Of a DNA stretch of 64,000 nucleotides, positions 45,010-53,700 are shown one piece after another. The translations under genes were made by a program, and so were the position numbers. Numbering within the stretch: position 1 is the stretch's first letter; every line of letters begins with the position of its first letter. The notes under the pieces are model-generated. The model was given only the letters and a program-made list of their open reading frames with translations, ran no database searches and had not been told where the DNA came from. This DNA is from Roseiarcus sp963813195 (GTDB taxonomy: Bacteria; Pseudomonadota; Alphaproteobacteria; Rhizobiales; Beijerinckiaceae), in assembly GCA_963813195.1 (NCBI GenBank), contig CAWEYC010000017.1:62001-126000 (forward strand). The letters are read 5' to 3'.

Positions 45010-46977
45010 TCAACGCACGCAAATCCCATTCGCGGAATGTTCGCTCGGCGGACACTGCGAATTCGCATGCTGTTGCATCTGCTGCGGTCGCTGCTGAGCC
45101 TGATTCTGTTCCATTTGACCGCGCTGCTGAAGCAACTGCTGTTGCCGCTGCTGGACCTGTCTTTGCTCCGTCTCTCTGTGCTCCGCAGTCAGCATCTGTT
45201 GTTGCTGCTGAGCGTGCTGTTGCTCGATCTCTTGGCGCCGTTTGAGCAGCATCTGCTGTTGCTGCTGAGCGTGCTGTTGCTCGATCTCTTGGCGCTGTTT
45301 GAGCAACATCTGCTGTTGCTGTTGGAGCTGCCGCTGCTGCGGCTCCTCTCGCCCGTCGGTGGGACGCTGAACATGGCCGTGCTGCTCGACCACCGGCTGC
45401 TGCTGCACGTTTTGCTGGCGAAGCGGTTGCCGTCGTGGCTCTGTTCCCGCGTTCGGTTCTGACTGGAATTTCATGTAAGGCTGGTCGCCGCTCCGCGTCG
45501 CCGCTGGGCTCGGAGCAGCAAGCCGCCTCGGTTCCGGAGGACGCTCCTTCGGCGCCTCGCGCGGGATGGCTAGCCGTCCCGGTTCCTCATGCTGTTGCGG
45601 CGGGACGCTTGTTGCGGGACGTTCGCTGTGCTGCGCCGGCTCCGTCGTTCCGGCCGGCGCCGGATTCGGAACGCCAAGCCGCCTGGGCTCCGGAGGACGC
45701 TCCTTCGGCGTCTCGCGCGGAATGGCTAGCCGTCCCGGTTCCTTATGCTGTTGCGGCGGGACACTCGCTGCGGGATGTGCGTTTGGTTGCGCGGGCGCCG
45801 TCGATCCGGCCGGCGGCGAATTCGGAACAGCAAGCCGCCCGGGCCCCGGAGGACGCTCCTTCGGCGTGTCGGGCGGGATGGCCAGCCGTCCCGGTTCCTC
45901 ATGCTGTTGCGGCGGGACGCTTGCGGCAGGATGTGCGTTGGGTGGCACGGGCGTTGTCGATCCGACGGGCGCCGCGGATGGAATCGTAAGCTGCGCAGGC
46001 GCCTGCGGATGCGTCTTCGGCGTCTCGGGCGGGATGGCCAGCCGTCCCGGTTCCGCATGCTGTTGCGGGACGCTCGCAGCAGGATGTGCATTGGGTTGCA
46101 CGGGCGTCGTCGATCCGACCGGCGCCGCGGATGGAATCGTAAGCTGCGCAGGCGCCTGCGGATGCGCCTTCGGCGTCTCGGGCGGGATGGCTAGCCGCGC
46201 AGGTTCCGCATGCTGTTGCGGCGGGACGCTCACCGCAGGATGTGCATTGGGTTGCACGGGCGTCGTCGATCCGACCGGCGCCGCGGATGGAATCGTGAGC
46301 TGCGCAGGCGCCTGCGGATGCGCCTTCGGCGTCTCGGGCGGGATGGCTAGCCGCGCAGGTTCCTCATGCTGTTGCGGCGCGCTCGTAGCAGGGTGTGCAT
46401 TGGGTTGCACCGGCGTTGTCGATCCGACCGGCGCCGCGGATGGAATCGTAAGCTGCGCAGGCGCCTGCGGATGCGTCTTCGGCGTTTCGGGCGGGCTGGC
46501 CAACCGTCCCGGTTCCGCATGCTGTTGCGGCGCGCTCGCAGCAGGATGTTCGCTCGGCTTTGCGGGCGCCGCCGATCCGGTCGGCGCCGCGGATGGAATT
46601 GTAAGCTGCGCAGGAGCCTGCGGATGCGCCTTTGGCGTCTCGGAGGGAGTGGCGGGCTCGCTCTGTTGCGCAGCCGTCGCGGAATGATCGCTCGGCGAGC
46701 CATTGCTCGAATGCTGGGGCGAGGGGAGATTTAGCTTCCCCGGCGCCTCTTTTGCGACTCCGGCCTGCTCTCTGAAGGCCGCGTGGCTGCAGTTCAGATA
46801 GACGAGAATCTCGTCGCCCTTGCGTGTTCTCGTTTCCCCCCGGCTTAAGGTCCCGGGCGGACACAGTGTTTCTGCAAGCGCCGGCGGCGCGAAGATAATC
46901 ACAAGCGCCGCGACCGCGCAGATGCGGAGCCGCACGCCGAGCCGCTTTGGGTGCTCGATCCTTCCTAGAGCCGACAT
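45010..46977 (-). CDS. exported Pro-rich tandem-repeat protein with Gln-rich coiled coil
   Basis: The 655-residue product has a signal peptide, then a small N-terminal piece with two Cys (LCPPGTLSRGETRTRKGDE ... LVYLNCSH). Seven full and one partial 50-residue repeats follow, of the form IPPETPKAHPQAPAQLTIPS with a GSTTPVQPNAHPA half and a QQHEEPGRLA end. The last 150 residues are Gln-rich (QQQQQMLLKQRQEIEQQHA), likely coiled coil, with a final two-Cys piece (CPPSEHSANGIC). The repeats should form an extended, proline-stiffened stalk, perhaps a periplasmic or surface scaffold. The ATG at 46977 is preferred to the GTG one codon before. No homologue is recognised. Confidence 0.75.
   Translation of the reverse strand: MSALGRIEHPKRLGVRLRICAVAALVIIFAPPALAETLCPPGTLSRGETRTRKGDEILVYLNCSHAAFREQAGVAKEAPGKLNLPSPQHSSNGSPSDHSATAAQQSEPATPSETPKAHPQAPAQLTIPSAAPTGSAAPAKPSEHPAASAPQQHAEPGRLASPPETPKTHPQAPAQLTIPSAAPVGSTTPVQPNAHPATSAPQQHEEPARLAIPPETPKAHPQAPAQLTIPSAAPVGSTTPVQPNAHPAVSVPPQQHAEPARLAIPPETPKAHPQAPAQLTIPSAAPVGSTTPVQPNAHPAASVPQQHAEPGRLAIPPETPKTHPQAPAQLTIPSAAPVGSTTPVPPNAHPAASVPPQQHEEPGRLAIPPDTPKERPPGPGRLAVPNSPPAGSTAPAQPNAHPAASVPPQQHKEPGRLAIPRETPKERPPEPRRLGVPNPAPAGTTEPAQHSERPATSVPPQQHEEPGRLAIPREAPKERPPEPRRLAAPSPAATRSGDQPYMKFQSEPNAGTEPRRQPLRQQNVQQQPVVEQHGHVQRPTDGREEPQQRQLQQQQQMLLKQRQEIEQQHAQQQQQMLLKRRQEIEQQHAQQQQQMLTAEHRETEQRQVQQRQQQLLQQRGQMEQNQAQQRPQQMQQHANSQCPPSEHSANGICVR
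45500..46644 (-). repeat. tandem ~150-bp coding repeats (seven full copies and one partial)
   Basis: The repeat units are 147-156 bp long. The inner copies (2 to 5) are nearly identical, and the outer copies (6 to 8) diverge, as expected when unequal crossing-over homogenises the centre. Copy number may differ between strains, and assembly may collapse units. Confidence 0.85.
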
Positions 46978-47029
46978 CACGTCCCCCTCTTCATTCTGCG
47001 CTGGCCGTAAGGTCCCTGTCGGGACACGG

Positions 47030-48673
47030 CTAATCGACCGTATTTGCGATGACTTGGACCGTCAGGGCTTTTGCGGGCGGCAGATTGAATTTCTGGGCGA
47101 GGGCCGCGTTTTTTTGCGCCTGCTGGGCTTTGTACGCCGCGATGTTGCTAGCAAGCGTATTCACGAGCTGCTGGTCCGTCATCTTCTTCGGATCGATGAT
47201 CGGAGGCACGGGCTGACCATTGCCGTTCGGCGTCGCCGTCGGCGCCTGATCGTTGCTGACCGGCGTCTGATTGGTCGTTGGCAGGGGGGTCACCGGTGTC
47301 GTGGCCGGCAGTGCGGGCGCCAATTGCGGAGACGGCTGCACATTGATGACAATGGGTCGTCGATCCCAATGCGGTGGCGGCGGCACGAAAATCGGCGCGA
47401 GATTATCAAACACATCCGCCGGGGTCACCGAGCCGTCCGGCACGATATCCGGCAGACCCACCGCTTCGTCATAATAGCCGGGCGGAAGATCAAGCGGTTG
47501 CGCCACGTAATCGGGCGGCGGCAGCGGTTGTCCGTAACTATCGAGCCAGTCTCGCGCCTCCCACGCGTGGGGTCCGTCCGGATAGCGATCGAGATAATTC
47601 CAATAAGCGGCGGTCGAACCCAGCGCCAGCGTCCGATGCCAGAGGATGCCTTCTCGGAAATTATCAATGATGTTCCAGACCTGTCCCGCCAGCGAATAAT
47701 CCGGATGGGCTTCCACGAACCATTGATAGTCCTCCAGCGAGTCGTCCTCAATCGCTGTACGATAGGCCTCGTCCGCGGGCATGTCCTGCATCATGCGCTT
47801 GCTCACACGGTGGCGCTTCTTCGGTGGGACGGGGACGTCGGCCACACCGAGGGCCGGCGCCAGCGTTTGCGGGGCGGCGGGCGCTGGCGAGGAATTGCTT
47901 GCAGCCGGCGCCGGCGGAGCATCGAATAATTTGACTTCGACATTCAGCGAGGACGTCATCCACGGAATTTGCGACCCGGTGGATGCTTGATTGACTTGCA
48001 GGCGCACGCCTTTCAAGATCTGTTCGATGTCAAGTCCAGGCTGGCGCATCAGTGTCGCAAGAGCGGCGGCAAAGGGGCTGTCGGGCCCGTCGCCATCGGG
48101 CGCGACCTGATTGGGCGCCGCGGAATAGGCAACCAGGAATCCTGGCGGCGCACCGATCAACGCGAGTCCCGGCGGCACGGGCTGGCCGTCCTTTTTCCCA
48201 AATCCATGGTCGCGAGCGGCATCGAGCACGATGATGCGCGCGGCGCACGGCGCCTGAGCAAGCGCGCCAACGATTGTCGATAGTGGGAGCGCCTGGCTGT
48301 TGAGCGCGTCGGGCGAATCGATCCGCGCATCGACGGGGACGAGGTAATCATCGCCATTCAACTGGGCGCCGTAGCCGGCGAAATACAGGAATGCGATCGC
48401 ATTGGGGCCAGCGGCCGCGAGCTTGTCGCGAAATTGGCCGATCACCGAACCGATGGTGTCTTTGCCGACATTGGTGAGGCCGGTAACATCGTAGCCGGCG
48501 GCCTGTAAAGTCGCGGCGACGAGCGTCGCGTCGGCGATTGTCGTATTGAGCGGGGGCGCGTCTTGATAAGCGCTGTTCGCGATGACCAGCGCAACACGCG
48601 ATTGCGCGAATCCCGGCGCGATGGAACAGATCGACATCGCCAACGACGCCAATACCAATGCGAGACGGTGCAT
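47030..48673 (-). CDS. exported caspase-fold protein with dead catalytic site (pseudocaspase)
   Basis: The 547-residue protein has a signal peptide (residues 1-23) and a C14 caspase-like domain (about 24-250): RVALVIANSAYQDAPPL, ADATLVAATLQAAGYDV, FLYFAGYGAQ and IIVLDAARDHGF. The catalytic His of the family (in SGHG) is Tyr101 here, and the catalytic Cys (in DACR) is Ala153, so peptidase activity is not expected. The region 290-420 has WFVEAHPDYSLAGQVWNIID and LDRYPDGPHAWEARDWLDSY, short tryptophan-rich repeats. The tail is Pro/Thr-rich. It leads a leftward set with the repeat protein and M16 peptidase, and a binding or scaffold role is likelier than catalysis. Confidence 0.82.
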   Translation of the reverse strand: MHRLALVLASLAMSICSIAPGFAQSRVALVIANSAYQDAPPLNTTIADATLVAATLQAAGYDVTGLTNVGKDTIGSVIGQFRDKLAAAGPNAIAFLYFAGYGAQLNGDDYLVPVDARIDSPDALNSQALPLSTIVGALAQAPCAARIIVLDAARDHGFGKKDGQPVPPGLALIGAPPGFLVAYSAAPNQVAPDGDGPDSPFAAALATLMRQPGLDIEQILKGVRLQVNQASTGSQIPWMTSSLNVEVKLFDAPPAPAASNSSPAPAAPQTLAPALGVADVPVPPKKRHRVSKRMMQDMPADEAYRTAIEDDSLEDYQWFVEAHPDYSLAGQVWNIIDNFREGILWHRTLALGSTAAYWNYLDRYPDGPHAWEARDWLDSYGQPLPPPDYVAQPLDLPPGYYDEAVGLPDIVPDGSVTPADVFDNLAPIFVPPPPHWDRRPIVINVQPSPQLAPALPATTPVTPLPTTNQTPVSNDQAPTATPNGNGQPVPPIIDPKKMTDQQLVNTLASNIAAYKAQQAQKNAALAQKFNLPPAKALTVQVIANTVD

Positions 48674-48879
48674 GCAATCCCCCGGCCTTTCGACAATGCC
48701 GCGCCGATATATCTTCCTACGTCCGCTGCGTCATGCATCGTCTCCGCCATCGTCGGTCGGATGCATCGAGGACCTCGGCCGCCGCAAATATGCTTTATAC
48801 TCCGCTGCACAATCCGACGGGATATGAGCAAAGCGACGCGGATGCGCCACAGGCCTTCGGTATCGCGCAGGCGCGTTTA

Positions 48880-49128
48880 TCAGCAAGCCCGCCGACAACG
48901 CGTGCCGTCGCCTTCGCAACTTTCCCTCGCGCTATCGGTCTTGGCGTGACGATAGCAAGACTGCGCGCGTTGCTGGCAATTTGCGTCACAGCGCTGAGCC
49001 TGCGGAGTCATGATGCGCAGCTCTGTGCTTTGCGCCGTTTGCGTGCCCGCAAACAAGGCAAAAATCGCCATCATCGCGAGGTTGCGTAACCCGCCATGAT
49101 TGACGCCAAACGTCACCTTGTTCTGCAT
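48880..49128 (-). CDS. small exported six-cysteine protein
   Basis: The 82-residue product starts at an ATG after GGGGAGACGA. The hydrophobic segment LAMMAIFALFAGTQTAQS is a signal peptide or anchor, followed by a mature part with six cysteines: RCDANCQQRAQSCYRHA, ESCEGDGTRCRRAC. The CxxxC spacing suggests a small helical disulphide protein. It lies 206 bp upstream of the pseudocaspase gene and is read the same way. It resembles the product at 41786 in size and Cys number but not in sequence. Confidence 0.6.
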   Translation of the reverse strand: MQNKVTFGVNHGGLRNLAMMAIFALFAGTQTAQSTELRIMTPQAQRCDANCQQRAQSCYRHAKTDSARESCEGDGTRCRRAC

Positions 49129-49412
49129 TCGTCTCCCCTGACGTCAGTCCTTGCGACCAAAGAGGCTCCGCGCGGCGGACAGTAGGTTCGGAGCCGCACG
49201 CTGCCAATGGAACTTTTTTCGTACACCCGCGCTGCCATGATTTTCGTGAGCCGTCTCTCTCGACGAACGGGGGAGTACATCTATCGGAGATAAAGTTGAG
49301 AAATTGTCAATATTTGTTAGGCGCTTAGATCGATCGATCAACCAACTCCGCCGTTGTAATTGAGCGCCGTGTTTCGTATTCATGGCGCATGAATCGCGCA
49401 ACAGGAGTGCGG

Positions 49413-49514
49413 ATGGCGGTTTCGGATTGGTCGGGCGCAGCGCGGCTGTGGTTCGAAGAGCTTGGAAAGCTGGAGGAACGCGTCCGCGCGTTCTTCCCGC
49501 GGGCGCAACCGTGA
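49413..49514 (+). CDS. possible 33-residue small protein upstream of the regulator
   Basis: An ATG at 49413 with AGGAG five bases upstream opens MAVSDWSGAARLWFEELGKL and ends at a TGA four bases before the next ATG (49519). The peptide is one amphipathic helix (LWFEELGKLEERVRAFF). The good ribosome site and tight spacing suggest a leader peptide or small partner translated together with the winged-helix regulator. A longer form from the ATG at 49389 adds eight residues. Confidence 0.4.
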   Translation: MAVSDWSGAARLWFEELGKLEERVRAFFPRAQP

Positions 49515-49518
49515 CGAC

Positions 49519-50499
49519 ATGTTAGCCTTTTCCGGAACGGACGATTGGCGGCGCGGAGCGCCGAGTCATGCTCGGTTTTCCGCGCAATACGGGGCATCCA
49601 TTGTGAATGACGAAAATCCTGCCGACGTTTCTCGTTTCGAGGACGATGGACAGACCGAACAAAATCCGCCGGCGACACATCGCACGTCGGAAGAAATTTT
49701 GTCTCATCCGCGCTTTGCTGCGGCGCGAGCCGCCTATATCGAGGGGCTTTTCGCCCTCTACGAAAACAATCAATTCATGAGCCGCCTCCTGATCGAGGCG
49801 ACGCGATCCGTCGTCTTTTTCACTGCGCTGGTTATCTATGCCGACTACGACCCAATTGATCGGTCGACCTGGCCAACGATTGGTTTGTTGAAGCAAACGA
49901 TCCAGCCCTATGGGCTATCGACGGCCCGCAGGGTCGACGGACTTGTCGCCCAATTCGTCGATGCAGGCTATTTGACGCTCGCGACGACCGCAGCCGATCG
50001 CCGGGTTCGTATCCTCACGCCGACCAAAAAAATGATTGACCATGATTTGGAATGGCTTGCCACGCATTATCGCCCGCTTCGAGTCATGTTTCCCGAGACA
50101 GGCTATGATCCGCCGATGCGGCATGATCCGACGTTTCAGAAGGCCCTGCGGAAGATTTGCCGGGAATTTGCGGCCTATGCCGCGCAATTGATGGCGGCAA
50201 ATCCCTCCGTCATGTTTTTCATGGAACGCGATGCCGGCACGATGATTTTGCTCAAGCTGTTGCATCGAAGCGAAGCCGAGGTTGCGGCGCAGGTGTCGTT
50301 CTCTGACCTGGCGGATCGCTTCGGCGTGTCTCGGACACATATTCGAAACACGATTAATGAGGCTGAAAATCGCTCTCTGCTCCAATGCACGCAGAGAGCC
50401 ATTACCCTCGCGCCGAGCCTCGTCGCCGCATATGACCGTTTCCTCGCGGATACGATGTCGGGACATGACATCATGTTTAAGATGGCGACGCGCTCGTGA
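49519..50499 (+). CDS. winged-helix transcriptional regulator, MarR-like C-terminal domain
   Basis: The 326-residue cytosolic protein has two HTH-like segments. One is in the middle (LLKQTIQPYGLSTARRVDGLVAQF, about residues 120-145) and a clear winged helix is near the end (VSFSDLADRFGVSRTHIRNTI, about 262-285). Similar two-wing regulators are common in alphaproteobacteria, and the ligand is unknown. The start at 49519 is supported by its four-base distance from the small ORF's stop. A TTG at 49462 is possible. It is divergent from the exported-protein set, separated by an AT-rich 390-bp region, so it may control that set. Confidence 0.72.
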   Translation: MLAFSGTDDWRRGAPSHARFSAQYGASIVNDENPADVSRFEDDGQTEQNPPATHRTSEEILSHPRFAAARAAYIEGLFALYENNQFMSRLLIEATRSVVFFTALVIYADYDPIDRSTWPTIGLLKQTIQPYGLSTARRVDGLVAQFVDAGYLTLATTAADRRVRILTPTKKMIDHDLEWLATHYRPLRVMFPETGYDPPMRHDPTFQKALRKICREFAAYAAQLMAANPSVMFFMERDAGTMILLKLLHRSEAEVAAQVSFSDLADRFGVSRTHIRNTINEAENRSLLQCTQRAITLAPSLVAAYDRFLADTMSGHDIMFKMATRS

Positions 50500-50656
50500 T
50501 ATCCGACTGCGGATGATTGACGTCAGGCCGAGCGAGGCGGTTGGCCCGTCGAGATCGCAGCCCGCGCTCTCGCAGGCCCTCGGCCGCTTCATCGCCGACC
50601 TCCTGTCGGGCCGCGATTTGCTCCCCAGTCAGGCGCTTTGACAGGGTCGCCGTCCC

Positions 50657-50683
50657 GATCGACGCAAAAAGTTCCGTTGCCGC
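50657..50683 (+). repeat. short dispersed repeat, copy A
   Basis: The 27 bases contain the core ACGCAAAAAGTTCCGTTG with flanking GATC and CGC. Copy B (52932) matches at 25 of 27 positions, and copy C (53701) is more degenerate. All three lie in non-coding gaps of this accessory region and point the same way. Confidence 0.6.
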
Positions 50684-50783
50684 CAGTTCAGCGGCTCACT
50701 AGCGTGACCCGGTGGGGGCGGCGTCAGGGCTGTCGCTCCGCGGGTGCCCAGCCGGCTGCGAGCGAGCGCGACGGGAGCGGTCG

Positions 50784-51009
50784 ATGGGGATGGTTGCAGC
50801 GTTCGCGCTCGCCTTGGGCATGGCGCTCATGGGGTCGTTGGCCGCGCTGGCGAAGGATTTCCCTCCAACCAGTCAACCAAAGCCCGGCGCCTCGGCCAAA
50901 TGCCGTTGACGAATATCGCCACCAGCGCTGCCGCGAATTCCAGGACGAGTGTCTCCGGGCCTGCCAACATGAACCCAACCCCCCCTTATCACCCCACGAA
51001 AGCAGATAA
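50784..51009 (+). pseudogene. small exported Cys-containing protein, frameshifted
   Basis: A ribosome site (GGGAG) and ATG at 50784 open a signal peptide (MGMVAAFALALGMALMGSLA) that runs to a stop at 50909. In the +1 frame the sequence continues NAVDEYRHQRCREFQDECLR and ACQHEPNPPLSP to a stop at 51009, with three Cys in a CxxxxxxCxxxC pattern like the neighbouring Cys-rich proteins. One indel near 50880-50900 would join them into a 75-residue secreted protein. Confidence 0.45.
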
Positions 51010-51408
51010 CACTTCTGCCAAGCCCGATGTCGACCCGCGCCGGCATGCATGCACTAGCATCGACACAGGGGCCGAACCCGCCATTGCAATGTCAGCGATT
51101 GCCGTCATCGGAAGGCCTGCGGACTCCCACGCGGGGGGAAAAGCCACGATTTGGCGCCTTATGGGCGTCAAGGAGGCCTACGCGTCCGCTCGTCGCCCAT
51201 CGACCTGCCGGCTGACGTCCATCTCAGGCGCCGTTGCGGCTGAACGCGCGCGGCGCTTATGCTCATATCGATCGCGGACTGCCCTCATGAGCGCAGCGTC
51301 ACCGGAGATGAAGGACACTGACGGTTCGACCGCGAATTCGGTCCTATCGAAATGGCGGCAGGCGCACGAACCGCGCGCGATGAGCATCTTGCAAAGGGGG
51401 ACAACGTG
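51010..51408. other. intergenic stretch, no gene recognised
   Basis: About 400 bp separate the broken small gene from the Cys-rich protein gene. Open frames on both strands lack ribosome sites and signal peptides. No repeats longer than 15 bp or RNA motifs were noticed. Confidence 0.45.
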
Positions 51409-52170
51409 ATGCGATTTATGAATTTTACAACCGCGACTTTGCTTCTGCTGGGTTTGCTGCTTGGCCTGACAATGGGTCCGGCCAACGCCGACTGCGGCCC
51501 GGACCTCGATCGGGAGTATGATCGCTGCTGGAACATGCAGCATTGCATGGGGACCTGTCCCCGCGACAGTGACTGCCCGTCGATATTAAGAGAGGGTCGT
51601 CAGTGTTACGCGGCGAGAGACGCGGCTTTCAAAAGGGACACGCAAGAAATGTTGATGCAGGAAGCCGCCAATCCTGGCTGGCCGTGCTTGGACGCACATA
51701 CCTGCTTTCGAAATTTCGAACCCAAGTCCTGCTATGGTTTCGTCCCCGGCGCGCGGCCGCCTTACACCGAAGACATGTTGAGCAGCCATTCGCAGCAATG
51801 CCGGGATCAAATTCGCGAATTCCTCGATGCGAAGCGGCGCGTCAAGGCACTCCCGAAGCTCACGCCAGAGGAGGCGGAGCGGGAGTTACACATGATGCCC
51901 GACTCTCCTACGCTGAACACCAGGGGGAATTTGAAGGATTTGGAACTGCGGATTTTGAAGGAAAAAGAAACGAATGCCGATCGGAACGCGAAAAGACGGG
52001 ACTTCCAGGGGAAAGAGGTCGCGGATTTCATGGCCGCCTGCGGCCCCAACGCCAAGCCGGACGTTCGCGTGATGTGCCCTGGGATGCGGCATATCTTCAT
52101 GCGCAAAGCGCAGGCCGGAGATCCCGTTGCTCGCTGCCTGATGAGTGGGAATTCAAATTGCGCCAATTAG
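51409..52170 (+). CDS. exported cysteine-rich protein of unknown function
   Basis: The 253-residue product starts at an ATG after AAAGGGGGACAACGTG. It has a signal peptide (MRFMNFTTATLLLLGLLLGL ... ANA) and a Cys-rich mature N-terminal half: DCGPDLDREYDRCWNMQHCM, GTCPRDSDCPS, RQCYAARD, CLDAHTCF and KSCYG. This is followed by a charged helical region (KLTPEEAERELH...LKEKETNADRN) and three more Cys near the end. At least a dozen cysteines point to a disulphide-stabilised periplasmic or extracellular protein. No family is recognised. It is the largest of the Cys-rich exported group. Confidence 0.72.
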   Translation: MRFMNFTTATLLLLGLLLGLTMGPANADCGPDLDREYDRCWNMQHCMGTCPRDSDCPSILREGRQCYAARDAAFKRDTQEMLMQEAANPGWPCLDAHTCFRNFEPKSCYGFVPGARPPYTEDMLSSHSQQCRDQIREFLDAKRRVKALPKLTPEEAERELHMMPDSPTLNTRGNLKDLELRILKEKETNADRNAKRRDFQGKEVADFMAACGPNAKPDVRVMCPGMRHIFMRKAQAGDPVARCLMSGNSNCAN

Positions 52171-52326
52171 AGCGCCGGCGTGTTGCTCCGCGCCACTGTC
52201 GTCGCTGCATTGCGGATTATGGAGAATGCTGGGTGGAGCATGGCGCGCGCATCCGCGCCAGCATCTGACCCGAATGCACGCAAGGTTAGAATGGGGTCGT
52301 GTTCAGACGGCTCGAGGAGGGAGCCC

Positions 52327-52821
52327 TTGAGACGAGCGCCAATTGCAGATCACCCTCGTCGCGCACATCCGGCGCCGGGGCGGTTGTCTTCGCCCAGCCG
52401 GTCTTTCCTGGCTTTCATCGCCCTGGCGGCTCTCACCGTGACGGCGCGCGCCGCGATGGACGCTGGGGCCTTCATGGGCCACAACGGGTCGACGATTCAG
52501 GAATTTACTGACGGCGACGCCGTCGAATTTCGGTATGCCAGCGTCCGGGCTGGAGTGCCGGCCAGGCCAGGCGACATTCTCTTTCGTGGCGAGAAACACC
52601 CAAGCCGCAACTCGCCGCATGTCGCATATGACTTGCAAGGCGCCGCCTATACGTTCAAGCGCGACTGCCCGCCGGCAGGCTATGAAGTTCGAGGTGAGCA
52701 GACGGACACACGGGTCATTCTCCACGGCGCCGCGCCCCGGCGCGCGCCCGACTCCTGTGCGGTCGTTGGATATGACTCAAACGGCGCCAACGCGACGCTG
52801 GTGTTCGACATCGCCGAGTAG
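52327..52821 (+). CDS. exported protein of unknown function (TTG start)
   Basis: I place the start at the TTG at 52327 because GAGGAGGGAG lies just before it, and the basic-then-hydrophobic signal (SFLAFIALAALTVTARA) then falls at residues 33-49. Longer frames upstream have no ribosome site. The mature part is about 115 residues, beta-rich, with EFTDGDAVEFRYASVRAG, GDILFRGE, AAYTFKRDCPPAGYEVRGEQ and two Cys that may pair. No known domain is seen. Confidence 0.6.
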   Translation: MRRAPIADHPRRAHPAPGRLSSPSRSFLAFIALAALTVTARAAMDAGAFMGHNGSTIQEFTDGDAVEFRYASVRAGVPARPGDILFRGEKHPSRNSPHVAYDLQGAAYTFKRDCPPAGYEVRGEQTDTRVILHGAAPRRAPDSCAVVGYDSNGANATLVFDIAE

Positions 52822-52931
52822 GGCCCTTCAGGCCTGCGCGATGCGTCGCTTGCCTTCACCGCGATGAAAGTGGGCGCTCATGAGATTATGGACTATGCGC
52901 CGGGTTTTGGCTCTCCGGTAAGTCGGTGACA

Positions 52932-52958
52932 GATCCACGCAAAAAGTTCCGTTGACGC
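52932..52958 (+). repeat. short dispersed repeat, copy B
   Basis: This copy carries the same core as copy A (ACGCAAAAAGTTCCGTTG) in the 298-bp gap between two genes. The rest of that gap (52822-53119) shows no gene. Confidence 0.6.
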
Positions 52959-53119
52959 GGGGCGCGCGTGAGGTTCATCGGCTATCGTCACGTTCTGCCC
53001 TTTGATCGCGAATTCGCCTTCGAAGCCTGCAAGCAATGCCCGTTAGCATGTGGCGGGGTTCAATCGTCGTAAGTCAGCGGGCGGTCGTCCGCGGCAATCG
53101 CCAACCCTAGGAGGGGCGG

Positions 53120-53626
53120 ATGAGCTACTTCAAAACCGCGACGGACGGGCGGAGGTTGTTCTTCCCTTGGGGCGTTTTGGGCAGGGGCTACGTGGTCGCC
53201 GGCGATGCGGATTACGAGCGCATAAGGGGAATGAGAAAAATCTTCCTGGGCATATCCGTCATCTTGATCGGCGCTGCTCTGATCCTCCAACGGCAAAGTC
53301 CAATCGCTCCCTATTCCATTGCCGTCGGTTACGTCGCCGGTTACGCGGTGTGGACGCGTTTTACGTTGGCCGGACTGCCGACCGCTCGGGAAAGGTTGAC
53401 GATGCGGGAAGTCGTGGCTTCACACCCGAAGGCCTACAGTCCATTTCTTCTATGGCCGCTGGAAATCGTCGCGCTGCTGTTTGTCGTCGGCGGTATTCTC
53501 GTTGTCCTGAAAGATCCAAGCCCCTCGCTTTCGGAGTTCGGCGGGATCGTCTTTTTCGGTCTCTGCGCCGCGGTGTTCGCCTATATGCTCGTGTTGCGCG
53601 CATCACTTCGCCGTTCGAGCAGTTGA
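53120..53626 (+). CDS. four-helix inner-membrane protein of unknown function
   Basis: The 168-residue product starts at an ATG after TAGGAGGGGCGG. Four hydrophobic helices are visible (IFLGISVILIGAALIL; YSIAVGYVAGYAV; LLWPLEIVALLFVVGGILVV; GGIVFFGLCAAVFAYMLVL). The cytoplasmic N-terminus SYFKTATDGRRLFFPWGVLG resembles a common short signature of small membrane proteins in proteobacteria. No transport or enzyme motif is seen. Confidence 0.7.
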   Translation: MSYFKTATDGRRLFFPWGVLGRGYVVAGDADYERIRGMRKIFLGISVILIGAALILQRQSPIAPYSIAVGYVAGYAVWTRFTLAGLPTARERLTMREVVASHPKAYSPFLLWPLEIVALLFVVGGILVVLKDPSPSLSEFGGIVFFGLCAAVFAYMLVLRASLRRSSS

Positions 53627-53700
53627 TCTGTCCCGCAATTTTGGCGGTAACCTTCCCGCCGCCGGCGCGGCTCGGTCATCGAATCGAGCCGCGGGCGGAA

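Noticed and set aside
45500..46644. Regularly spaced repeats that could be taken for a CRISPR array
   Set aside because: The repeats are about 150 bp, contiguous and in frame, and encode a proline-rich protein. There are no unique spacers and no cas genes.
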